A DNA stretch of 37,660 nucleotides from assembly GCA_003599505.1 (NCBI GenBank), contig QZKO01000079.1, positions 1 through 37,660 of the forward strand, read 5' to 3'. Origin of the DNA: Nitrospiraceae bacterium (GTDB taxonomy: Bacteria > Nitrospirota > Thermodesulfovibrionia > UBA6902). Position numbers and translations under genes: made by a program. This document shows, piece after piece, positions 8,823 through 18,900 of this stretch (positions are counted from its first letter, which is position 1; every line of letters starts with the position of its first letter). A model generated the notes under the pieces. The model searched no databases, was not told the origin of the DNA, and saw only the letters and a program-made list of their open reading frames with translations.

Positions 8823-9605
8823 TTAGTCTTTAATATACCTTTTGCCGTCGCCTTTGAAGAAATCCAGCACCTTCTTTACTGAAGGAGAGGGCTCTCCTCT
8901 TGTTATAAGCATGAGCGGCCTGCTGATATCCTGTGTCTCGACTATCTTTACCTTTCCCTCGTTTCCTGGGAGGTTAACAAACCCCATGCTTACCGCGCCT
9001 ATGCCTTCAGGGAACATGTTGACATTATCGATCTCTTTTCTTGTAGTCTCGACTTCGAGTGCGCCGACAACATAATCCTCTCCGTCCATTATGGTCTTTT
9101 GAAACACCTTCCTTGTCGCCGAGCCGAGATGCGATGTCACGACTATTACAGGCAAGTCGGGACCGCCGACTTCCTTCCAGTTCGTGATCTTGCCGGTGTG
9201 GAGCGCCTTTAACTGCTCCTTTGTAAGCTTTGTGACAGGGTTTGAAGGATTGACGATTACCTTTATTACATCCGAGGTGATAACGTTCGGCTTCAGCTCC
9301 GAGGTCGTCTCAAGTCCTGTGGCCAGCTTCATGCTCGAGACCGCGTCGGCAAGCTCTTCTGACGCCATGGATGCGTCACACGCGCTCTTTATCAGGTCTT
9401 CGAGCCCGTTGCCGGTGCCGTTGCCGATAAGCTCAAGCTTTATGCCCGTGGCTTTCTCAAGCGCCTCTTTGCCGGGCTCCATAACCCTTTTCTGCACAGT
9501 GGTCGAACCGTGCAGCCTGACGACCTCCGCCGCGCCGGCAGTGATTGCCGCCAGCAGGATAATTGAAAACACTGAAGAAATAAAAACCATGACGCCTTTT
9601 TTCAT
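8823..9605 (-). CDS. PstS-like periplasmic oxyanion-binding protein
   Basis: Solute-binding protein of the PBP-like / PstS superfamily, 260 residues. Signal peptide 1-25 ends TAGAA. The anion-binding signatures are LHGSTTV (residues 31-37) and SHLGSATRKVF (about residue 160), the same positions used by PstS for phosphate. It is short for PstS (usually 320-350) and there are no pst transport genes nearby. Good AAAGGAGG precedes the ATG. It is the first gene of a two-gene unit with a chemoreceptor, so sensing rather than transport is plausible. The ligand could be phosphate, tungstate/molybdate or another oxyanion; the sequence does not decide it. Confidence 0.82.
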   Translation of the reverse strand: MKKGVMVFISSVFSIILLAAITAGAAEVVRLHGSTTVQKRVMEPGKEALEKATGIKLELIGNGTGNGLEDLIKSACDASMASEELADAVSSMKLATGLETTSELKPNVITSDVIKVIVNPSNPVTKLTKEQLKALHTGKITNWKEVGGPDLPVIVVTSHLGSATRKVFQKTIMDGEDYVVGALEVETTRKEIDNVNMFPEGIGAVSMGFVNLPGNEGKVKIVETQDISRPLMLITRGEPSPSVKKVLDFFKGDGKRYIKD

Positions 9606-9672
9606 CGCTCCTCCTTTTAATTGTTTTTTAGTTCGACGTTTTTTATATCGGCTTTTTGCGGATATTCTTTAG

Positions 9673-9752
9673 TAGGGGAGAACCTGAATTTTTTATAGGG
9701 GAAAACCTGAGGGGGCAAGGGGTCAAGGGTCAAGGGGCAAGGGGTCGAGGGG
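9673..9752. repeat. Direct and G-rich tandem repeats upstream of pgi
   Basis: TAGGGGAGAACCTGA (9673-9687) recurs as TAGGGGAAAACCTGA (9696-9710). It is followed to 9752 by a purine tract made of GGGGTCAAGGG/GGGGCAAGG units. Similar GGGTTCAAGGG units form the hairpin between nxrA and nxrB. The tract sits between two divergently transcribed genes (PstS-like and pgi). Confidence 0.75.
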
Positions 9753-9787
9753 CCGGCTATTGCCGGGTTGGGTTTGTGTTAAAATAA

Positions 9788-11467
<1,680 letters not shown>

Positions 11468-11502
11468 ACCAGGACAAAGCCGGAAAAAACATTAAAAAGT
11501 TA

Positions 11503-13125
11503 TTGGCGGAATTCAGGGCCTTAAGGATCAGTCTCAGCCTGAAATTCGTTATCGGTATCGCGGTTGTATTGTCCGTTGCAATGGGGGTGTCTCTTTATTT
11601 TATCGCCAAAAACCATGAAAATCTCATAATAGAGCAGGTCGATCTGCAGGCAAAGACCTTATTCAGGCAAATTATCATTACGCGGAAGTGGATTGCGGAC
11701 CACGGAGGCATTTTTGTTGAGAAGGTCCCCTGGCGAGAGCCGAGCCCTTATCTCAAAGCGCCTGAGATTGTGGATATCAGAGGCAGGAGATATGTTAAAG
11801 AAAGTCCCGCCATGGTCACAAAGGAGCTGTCGAAGTACGCGCAGGAAAAGGGGCTTTTCTGGTTTCACATAACAAGTCTTAAGCTTATGAACCCTGAGAA
11901 CGCCCCCGATGACTTTGAAAAGACCGCCCTTCAGGAGTTTGAGCGCGGCAGGCTGAAGGATTCTTTCAGGATTGATAAAATCGGCGCATCCCGGTATTAC
12001 AGATATATCGCGCCGCTTTACGTAGAAGAGTCCTGCCTCAAGTGTCACTCTCATCAGGACTATAAAGTCGGGGACATAAGGGGCGCCATAAGCATATCAG
12101 TGCCCATGGATTACGCTTTTTCCATGATACGTTCGGGAAGAAGGGACATGGTGCTGGCGAGCGCCGCGACAATCGGCATATTAATGCTGGTGCTTTTTGT
12201 CATGATGAAAGAGCTGGTCCTCCGTCCGGTCAAACAGTTGAAGACATCGATGCGGAACTTTTATGGAGAAGAGAGCGCTGAATTGTCCGTTATCAGGACC
12301 GGAGACGAAATCGAAGACCTCAGCAAGTCGTTTATTGAGATGTCAAAAGCGCTGACCGATTATTACGCGGACCTTGAAAACAGGGTGCAGGCGGCAACGA
12401 AGAGTCTTGAGGAAGTAAACGCAAAGCTGGTTGAATTAAATGAGAAAAAATCCGACTTTATAGCAAAGATATCGCATGAGCTCAGGACGCCCATGACGTC
12501 CATCAAGGGAGCCATGGATTACCTGCACGCCAGGATCCCCATGATCTCCCGTAACAGTAAAGACTCGGAAGACCTCATGGAATTTCTTTCCGTCATAAAG
12601 AAGAACGCGGACAGACTCGTACGGATGGTCAACGATACACTGGACCTTGAGCGTCTTGAATCAGGGATGTTTGATCTTCATTTCAGTTCAGTGGACATAC
12701 TCTCTCTTATCAAGGAGGTAATAATCAGTTTCCAGACTGTAACCGCCGAGAGAGACATTACCTTTAAAATAATATCGGATGCCGGAATAATTGTTTATGC
12801 GGACCAGGACAGGATAAGGCAGGTCCTGATAAACCTCATATCAAACGCGGTCAATTACTCCCCGGACAACTCCGGGATTCAGGTAACGGTTATTGAGGCA
12901 GACGGGAAAGTTTCCGTTACAATCAGGGACCAGGGACCCGGCATACCTCCGGAAGTCAGCGGGAAAATCTTTGACAAGTTTTATACAATAGGCAAACGGC
13001 AGGGGACGGGACTCGGCCTCGCCATCTGCAAAGGTATCATCGACGCCCATAAAGGTGAAATAAGAGCGCTGGAAAACGTGGAAAAGGGAGGCGCGATATG
13101 TTTCTCGCTGCCGAAAATCCGTTAA
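11503..13125 (+). CDS. Sensor histidine kinase with periplasmic heme-c type (Tll0287/DUF3365-like) domain
   Basis: Membrane histidine kinase. TM1 at about 14-35; periplasmic domain about 36-213 resembling the Tll0287/DUF3365 sensor with a CLKCH heme-c motif at 178-182 followed by GDIRGAISISVPM; TM2 at about 214-236; HAMP; coiled coil; H-box SHELRTPM with H325; then N-box NLISNAVNYS, G1 DQGPGIP and G2 GTGLGLAICKG. Covalent heme suggests redox or NO sensing. The start is unclear: the frame is open back into pgi with no ATG. TTG 11503 lacks a Shine-Dalgarno, whereas CTG 11464 overlaps the pgi stop and has AGGA seven bases upstream. The cognate regulator follows after a repeat tract, and the nap genes lie just beyond it. 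Confidence 0.88.
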   Translation: MAEFRALRISLSLKFVIGIAVVLSVAMGVSLYFIAKNHENLIIEQVDLQAKTLFRQIIITRKWIADHGGIFVEKVPWREPSPYLKAPEIVDIRGRRYVKESPAMVTKELSKYAQEKGLFWFHITSLKLMNPENAPDDFEKTALQEFERGRLKDSFRIDKIGASRYYRYIAPLYVEESCLKCHSHQDYKVGDIRGAISISVPMDYAFSMIRSGRRDMVLASAATIGILMLVLFVMMKELVLRPVKQLKTSMRNFYGEESAELSVIRTGDEIEDLSKSFIEMSKALTDYYADLENRVQAATKSLEEVNAKLVELNEKKSDFIAKISHELRTPMTSIKGAMDYLHARIPMISRNSKDSEDLMEFLSVIKKNADRLVRMVNDTLDLERLESGMFDLHFSSVDILSLIKEVIISFQTVTAERDITFKIISDAGIIVYADQDRIRQVLINLISNAVNYSPDNSGIQVTVIEADGKVSVTIRDQGPGIPPEVSGKIFDKFYTIGKRQGTGLGLAICKGIIDAHKGEIRALENVEKGGAICFSLPKIR

Positions 13126-13199
13126 TCGTGTCCGTAAGTCGTGTCCGTAAGTCGTGTCTGTTATTCACGGTCACGAATCACGGTCACGGTTCACGGTTT
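13126..13199. repeat. 13-bp tandem repeat and CACGGTT-type repeats between kinase and regulator genes
   Basis: TCGTGTCCGTAAG occurs twice exactly (13126-13138, 13139-13151) and a third time imperfectly (13152-13164). It is followed by TCACGG units with CACGGT spacing to 13199. The first copy starts right at the kinase stop codon. No spacer-repeat architecture is present. Confidence 0.85.
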
Positions 13200-13207
13200 T
13201 TTGAACT

Positions 13208-13888
13208 ATGAACCGTATACTCGCTATCGACGACGACAGAGACATTCTGAAGGTCCTTAAGGCCAACCTTGAGCTCCACGGTTATGAAGTCGATACGGCA
13301 GAGACCTGGACAGAGGCGCAGGAGAGATTGTCCGGACGGATGCCCGACCTGATAATCCTTGACGTAATGCTTCCTGACAGAGACGGGATGGAAATCTGTC
13401 GTGATTTAAGGAAGGATTTTCCTGAAATACCCATCATTATGCTTACGGCCAGGGATAAAGTCTCTGACAAGGTCTTCGGCCTTGAGAGCGGCGCTGATGA
13501 TTATGTAGTAAAGCCTTTTGAGACACTTGAGCTTCTTGCAAGGATCAAGGTGTGTCTCAGGAGAGCGGCTTCCCGGTCAGTAAAAGAAGAAGTGAGTATA
13601 GGGAATCTCAAGGTCGATTTCAAAAAGCGTATTGTCACGGTTTCAGGCAAAAAGATTGACCTGACGCCGAAGGAATATGATTTGCTGTGTTTTTTTATTA
13701 CCCGCCGCGGAGAGGCCCTGAGCAGGGACACAATAAGAAAGGCTGTATGGAAAGGCTCACAAATTTACTCGTGGAGCAGAGTTATAGACGTCCATATACA
13801 GCATCTCAGGCAGAAAATTGAGAAAGATCCCGCAAATCCAAAATATATATTAACGGTCCCCGGCGCGGGGTATATGTTCAAGGAATGA
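13208..13888 (+). CDS. OmpR/PhoB-family response regulator
   Basis: Cytoplasmic DNA-binding regulator of 226 residues. Receiver domain 1-120 with acidic pair D8/D9, phospho-acceptor D52 in LIILDVMLPD, T80 and K102 in VVKPFE. C-terminal winged helix about 130-226 with LTPKEYDLLCFF, RVIDVHIQHLRQKI and the wing GAGYMF. Partner of the heme-containing kinase just upstream. No good ribosome-binding site precedes the ATG; the repeat tract occupies that space. The target genes are not shown by sequence; the convergent nap operon next door is one candidate. Confidence 0.95.
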   Translation: MNRILAIDDDRDILKVLKANLELHGYEVDTAETWTEAQERLSGRMPDLIILDVMLPDRDGMEICRDLRKDFPEIPIIMLTARDKVSDKVFGLESGADDYVVKPFETLELLARIKVCLRRAASRSVKEEVSIGNLKVDFKKRIVTVSGKKIDLTPKEYDLLCFFITRRGEALSRDTIRKAVWKGSQIYSWSRVIDVHIQHLRQKIEKDPANPKYILTVPGAGYMFKE

Positions 13889-13903
13889 CTCCGGAACATT
13901 AGT

Positions 13904-13986
13904 AGCCACGAATATCCACGAATAACCACAAAGCCTGAAACCACACTTCTTTTACTATTCGAGACAATTCGTAAAAATTCGTGGCT
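13904..13986. repeat. Inverted repeat region between convergent genes
   Basis: AGCCACGAAT (13904-13913) and its exact complement ATTCGTGGCT (13977-13986) frame a 63-base loop that contains further CCACGAATA/ATTCGTAAA sub-repeats. It occupies nearly all of the gap between the regulator gene and napD, which converge. It could act as a bidirectional terminator in RNA but has no T-run. Confidence 0.7.
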
Positions 13987-13994
13987 GACACTTT

Positions 13995-14228
13995 TCAGTC
14001 AGCCCCTTCAATGCTGTAGTAAGCCAGATGGACGTTTTTTACGCCCTTGATATCCCGCAGAGGCTCAAAGTCATCTTTTACTTCAGCCATCGTTTCTCTT
14101 TCAATAATAAATACTATTTTTTCATTATTGATCTCATTGACCTCAATGTCCCGCATTCTCAGCTCGCCTGAGACCCTTTCTACCTCACCTGATTCAGTTA
14201 CTTCGATAAAACCGCTCGCAACCACCAT
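13995..14228 (-). CDS. napD: NapD-like chaperone
   Basis: Small cytoplasmic protein of 77 residues with the NapD ferredoxin-like pattern: VVASGFIEV at the start, EKIVFIIERE in the centre and a final KGVKNVHLAYYSIEG strand. NapD binds the Tat signal of NapA and holds it back until the molybdenum cofactor is in place. TAAGGAGG stands six bases before the ATG. Last gene of the cytochrome-napA-napG-napH-napD unit, two bases after napH. Short and divergent, but position and C-terminal pattern make the call good. Confidence 0.8.
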   Translation of the reverse strand: MVVASGFIEVTESGEVERVSGELRMRDIEVNEINNEKIVFIIERETMAEVKDDFEPLRDIKGVKNVHLAYYSIEGAD

Positions 14229-14230
14229 GG

Positions 14231-15091
14231 TTACCTCCTTATACGGGCAAACGGCCGTTCACCCCTACCAAAGCCTATTCTCACAAGTTTCCCTTTTGTG
14301 CCGCAGGCTTCGATGCATCTTCCGCAATAGATGCAGTTTGTATCCCGCAGTCCCGGTTGATCCAGATAATGGGTCATCTTAACATCCATGTAGCATACCT
14401 GCTCGCAGAGATTGCATTCACCGCAGTCTCCTTCGGAAAATTTGAGTTTGATAAGACTTATTTTATTAAACAGACCATAGGTCTTCCCTAACGGACATAA
14501 GACCTTGCACCATAGCCTCGGGAAGAAATATTCCAGAAACAACAGGGAAAAAATGACAAAGCCCGAAAACAATAACACACTTGAATCGGCCGGAAGATCG
14601 AGGGCAAAATATACACTTGAGTTGATCAGCGTGAAAAAGTTCGTAAGGTGTGAAAGATAGCGTGTGAAGGAGGGGACGCCGAGTAGCCCTGAGATTACGA
14701 GTAGTGCGGCAGCAGCGCCGTAACCGATATTGTGTGATATGTTTTGTAGGGGCGATTCATGAATCGCCCCTGCCGGTAACTGCCGGCTTTCTATCTTGCT
14801 GACCAATCCAAAAAGAAAATCCATCGGACAGACCCACCCGCAGAACGCCCTGCCGAATATGAGATATATTCCGATGACCGGAAGTACTGCAAGCAATGCC
14901 TGAAAAGTGAAAGTCTTTGATGCAGCAAGTGTTTCAAGATAAGCAAAAACATCCATCAGATTTAAAGACCATATTGCAAGAGACCCGGTAAGCCCGCCGA
15001 CGAGAACCTTCATCCTGAAAAATTGCAGAAGGAATAGAATTATTATTCCCAGCAGCACAAAACGCCGACCCCTACCTGTACTCACGCTCAA
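14231..15091 (-). CDS. napH: NapH-like membrane polyferredoxin, quinol dehydrogenase subunit
   Basis: Inner-membrane protein that oxidises menaquinol and passes electrons to NapG. Four or five hydrophobic segments; the twin motifs GRAFCGWVCP (C84, C88) and LWCKVLCPLG (C195, C199); two cytoplasmic [4Fe-4S] sites C223/226/229/233 and C253/256/259/263. The frame overlaps the napG stop by 20 bases. Start TTG 15091 has GGGGG eight bases upstream; GTG 15085 is an alternative. Residues about 106-116 (PAGAIHESPLQ) are encoded by a 24-bp palindromic repeat inserted after the first CxxxCP motif, apparently without breaking the frame. No napC or napB is seen, so NapGH is probably the sole quinol entry for NapA. 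Confidence 0.9.
   Translation of the reverse strand: MSVSTGRGRRFVLLGIIILFLLQFFRMKVLVGGLTGSLAIWSLNLMDVFAYLETLAASKTFTFQALLAVLPVIGIYLIFGRAFCGWVCPMDFLFGLVSKIESRQLPAGAIHESPLQNISHNIGYGAAAALLVISGLLGVPSFTRYLSHLTNFFTLINSSVYFALDLPADSSVLLFSGFVIFSLLFLEYFFPRLWCKVLCPLGKTYGLFNKISLIKLKFSEGDCGECNLCEQVCYMDVKMTHYLDQPGLRDTNCIYCGRCIEACGTKGKLVRIGFGRGERPFARIRR
14748..14771. repeat. 24-bp perfect palindrome inside napH
   Basis: Arm AGGGGCGATTCA is followed immediately by its exact complement. Palindromes of this GGGGCGATTCATGAATCGCCCC type are familiar as dispersed intergenic repeats in many bacterial genomes; that is from memory and not checked here. In this case it lies wholly within the reading frame. Confidence 0.9.
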
Positions 15092-15854
15092 TCAGCTTCC
15101 CCCTTTCCATGATTCCGGGCAGGTTTTGACCGTATACAATGTTGTACCTTTCTTCACTGGACATGGCCAGGAGTCTCCTGAAATCATTTATATAAGCCGT
15201 CCTGCTCAGTTCATATTGCCGTTTTGTGACAACTTTTATTGCCGAGCCTCCTAAGGGGCAGTATTTTACGCATAATCCGCATCCGACACAGTTGTCGTTA
15301 ATATACGGCTGATTGCCCCACTCGCCGTTGTAGAATTCAAATATCTTCCCGCCCATTGGGCAGGCCTTGCTGCATGAAAGGCAGACATCGCCATTCCAGC
15401 CGAAACACAGGCCGAAATCTATAAGCGCCATGCCCATCGCAACATCTTCTTTTTTTGTTTCTTGCAGGGCGCCTGTCGGACAATGTTCGGGGCACTCCAT
15501 GCACAGTCCGCATGGGAAGTCGCGCATGTCTTTTATGTAAGGGGCGCCGTATTCAAAAATCCCCCTTAATCCCCCTTTGCCAAAGGGGGAGGTTGCGACA
15601 GCATCATATTTCATCACATGACAGACGTTCACGCACACACCGCAGCTTATGCAGGTGGCAAGGAATGCTTTCTCCGGTAAAGCGCCGGGCGGTCTTATCA
15701 GCCCGCCGGCGGGTATATGAGGAAGGGGAACCATTGACTGCTCCGCCGCGTCAGGCTCGTCAGCGAAGATCTGACGCCTGCTGCAGATCGCGGTTGCTAT
15801 GCCCGCTACGGCTGCTGTCTTAATGAAGTGCCTACGTGAAAGTTCCAAAGCCAT
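15072..15854 (-). CDS. napG: NapG-like periplasmic ferredoxin
   Basis: Tat-exported iron-sulfur protein linking NapH to NapA. Tat motif SRRHFIK at residues 6-12. Sixteen cysteines make four [4Fe-4S] sites: C68/71/74/78, C115/118/121/125, C150/158/161/165 and C189/192/195/199. Length of 260 is close to the family norm. Residues 88-99 (TSPFGKGGLRGI) come from a palindromic repeat inserted between the first and second clusters. The first cluster ends CVNVCH rather than the usual CP. GGGAG abuts the ATG, an unusually short spacing. Lies 60 bases after napA and overlaps napH. Confidence 0.9.
   Translation of the reverse strand: MALELSRRHFIKTAAVAGIATAICSRRQIFADEPDAAEQSMVPLPHIPAGGLIRPPGALPEKAFLATCISCGVCVNVCHVMKYDAVATSPFGKGGLRGIFEYGAPYIKDMRDFPCGLCMECPEHCPTGALQETKKEDVAMGMALIDFGLCFGWNGDVCLSCSKACPMGGKIFEFYNGEWGNQPYINDNCVGCGLCVKYCPLGGSAIKVVTKRQYELSRTAYINDFRRLLAMSSEERYNIVYGQNLPGIMERGKLIEREYR
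15556..15590. repeat. Palindromic repeat element inside napG
   Basis: TCCCCCTTTG-C-CAAAGGGGGA (15570-15590, 10-bp perfect arms) preceded by a second TCCCCCTTAA copy. Elements of this sort are normally intergenic and widely dispersed, to my knowledge. On the minus strand it is read in frame as TSPFGKGGLRGI. Confidence 0.9.
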
Positions 15855-15914
15855 CTCCCGTTACCCCTCTGTCTAACTTTTCTTGCCTCTTGCCCTTTGC
15901 CTCTCGCCTTTCTT

Positions 15915-18900
15915 TTACGCCACTATCTTTCCAGGCTCTGCCTGTCTGCCTTTTGTCCTGCCCTTATATATCTTCACTGCGAACATCTTGTAGTCCGCCT
16001 GGAAACTGAAGGGGTCAAAGGCGTCGCGCATAATCATATTGATAAGCTTATATTCATCGAACCAGGGAATGAACACATAGTCGTGTCTCGGGCCGCCCGT
16101 CGCCTTTGCCGTATCGAGTAATTTTGCGGGGAGCTCTATTTTCCCCCTCGGCGATTCAACAATTACGGAATCGCCGTTTTTAATTCCGAGCTTCTTTGCA
16201 AGCTCTTCATTAAGCTCGACATACGCGCCGGGCACCGCCCTCGCAAGCTCCGGGACCCTCGTTGTCATGCTGCCCGAATGCCAGTGCTCAATAACTCTGC
16301 CGGTGCATGCGCCGTATTTGTAATCCGTTGTATCGATGATGAGGAGTTTGCTGCCGTCAGCTTTTACATACTCATGCCTCAGATCATGGAACTCCGCGGG
16401 GCTCAGCGCGATATTCTTGAGGGCGCGTATATCCTTTTCAGGATCGCCTATGACATCCGCTGTGTATTTTGCGGTCTCATCAAACGGGAGGGCGCTGTTT
16501 TCCGCCACCTTCGCGGGGTTGAACTTCCTCTCGATAACCACAACGTTTTTATACTTCGTAAACTGTTTGCCGTCGAATTTTGCCGCCCACCAGGGATTGG
16601 CCCATGCGATGGCCCTGCCGTCCCACCCGGGGATCTTTTTGGTCTTGCCGTCAGGCATGGTCAAATCTACCATCCCATTGATAAAGGCATTGGAATTATA
16701 GAAACTCGCGTACCATCCGTCGGGAATATTTTGCGCCTTCTGATAATCCCGGTCCGCCTTCATTGCGTTGACATTTTTTTCAAGCCATGCGCCGTAGACC
16801 GGATTGAAATCTTTCATGTTCTTCAGATAGAACCCTGTCTTCCCTTCTATGTGAGGGTCATAGGGCCAGGCATACTGAATCCTTGACTGGTATTTTTCAT
16901 ATCTCTGCTTAATTTCGGGATTAGTATGGACTTCCTCAGGGAATGGAATTCTGTATCCATAATTCTGCTCCAGAAGGAGTTCGCGTCTCATGCCGCTGAA
17001 ATCATATCCAGTCCCCTTTGACAGGGCCCTGAGCTCGTCCCAGATGTTCCATGAAAATTTCCTGTTCCATTCTTTTGTCTTTCCCGCCTCGATGGTCTTT
17101 TTCAGCCATTCGCTTCCATCATATTCAGAAGGCCAGAATTGGGATATATGCCCCTTCGGAACAAGCCCTTTTTCTTCAAGTCTTCTCATAACGCACGCGA
17201 ATATGGTGTGATCAGGCAGGGTGTTGCCGTACGGTTCAATTACCTGCTTGACGACCTGATACCTTCTCTCAAGATTTCCGAATATGAACTCCTTCTCATA
17301 CCAACTGGAGGCCCCGAGAACAATATCCGACACCTGAGTTGTAGCGTTGGGAAATGCTTCGAGTGTTATAACGAGAGGCCAGGCTTCGCCTTTATTGGCT
17401 CCGCCCATTGCCAGCCTGTAGGGCCATGAATAAGGAAGACTCTGCCCGGCGTTTACTGTTGAGATAAACATCGTCTTTATCTGCCCTGCGCCGAGTCTCC
17501 TGAACATCTCCATCGTGTGAGGCCCGGGTTTGTCGTGAATCTTTATCTTTGCTGTTTCTTCCGATATCACGGAATCAGGCAGACCCTGTTTTTTCAGATA
17601 TTCCGCAGACCTTTCCTTCCAGATTTTTTCAACGGCTTCTCTGTGGAGGGGATTTGCGACAAGCCTTCCATAAGGGAGCGCGTGACATAAGGCCCCCGGG
17701 GCCCGGATTCCACCGCAGGCGTTGGGCTGTCCGGTAAAGCTGAAGGAATGCCTTCCGGGTTTAACGGCCTTGCCTGTGATCAGATGCAGCATGTGGAGCG
17801 ACGCGTTCGTCCACGTGCCCTGAAGCTTCTGATTTACGCCCATACACCACGCGGACAAGGTGTAACCCTCCGCGAACCATTTCGCGGCGAGCCTTATGGC
17901 CTCAGGGCCGCTTATCTTTTTCCATGCTTTTGTCGTCTTGTCATAAAGCAGGGGCGCTTCGCCTTCAAAGATTATTTCTGAGACCTTTTCAGGCCTGTAA
18001 TCTTCGAGGAACTTAAGGAATACGGCAAAGCCTTTATACAGGTCTTTCATTATCTCTTCTTCGGAGGCGTATTTATTCTTAAGGTTCGGAAAAGTCTTTC
18101 TCGGTTCTGCGGTATAAGTGAGGTCCCACGCGGCATCTCTTGCTCCACCGTAAGCAGTTTTTACCCAGGTCTTCTTTACATCTTCGTGAATTCCGAAGCT
18201 CACATGCCTTTCAATAAATTTCTTGTCCAGATATTTCCACCCGGCCTCGACCGTGCCTTTTCCCACGTCAGCCTTCGCCCCGTCAAGTTCATGCGCAATG
18301 ACATATGCCATGGAATTGAGGAGCACAAGGTCTCTTCCACTCGCAAAGGGCAGCCATAAATCGGCGATAGTCCCGGAGCGCGTCTTTCTCGGGTCCGCGA
18401 GAATAACCTTTACGTTTGGGTTTTTTTGCTTCATGGCGGCCATCCTGTTGAAAATTATCGGGTGTCCTTCGGCTGTATTGCTGCCTATTAAAAATAGTGT
18501 ATCGGCATGTTTCCCGTAATCCGGGTCAGGGACGTCAATATCATCAAGACAGCCGTAAGGTTCATCTTTGCCGAATGTATAAAGATAGCCGACGACCGCG
18601 GAAGCCATGCACATCCTCGGCTGCCCTTCGATGGCATTATTTGCGAGCATCCCTCCGCCCTTGAATACTTTATTCATGATATGCGTCTCTTCAGTGCCGA
18701 GCTGCCCGCTGCCGTAGAATGCGACGCTGTGCTTTCCGGATTCCCTGACCGATTTTTCGACTGCGTCAGCCGTGAAATTTATCGCGTCTTCCCAGGGCAC
18801 GAGCACAAAGTTTTCTTTCAAATCGGTTTCAGAAGGCTTCAGTCCTTTCGGGTCTTTTGTCGTCTTTCCCGTAAGCACCCTCGGGGAGTTGACCATATCA

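Noticed and set aside
13126-13199. CRISPR array
   Set aside because: Repeat units are adjacent without spacers and are too few and too short; no cas gene is present.
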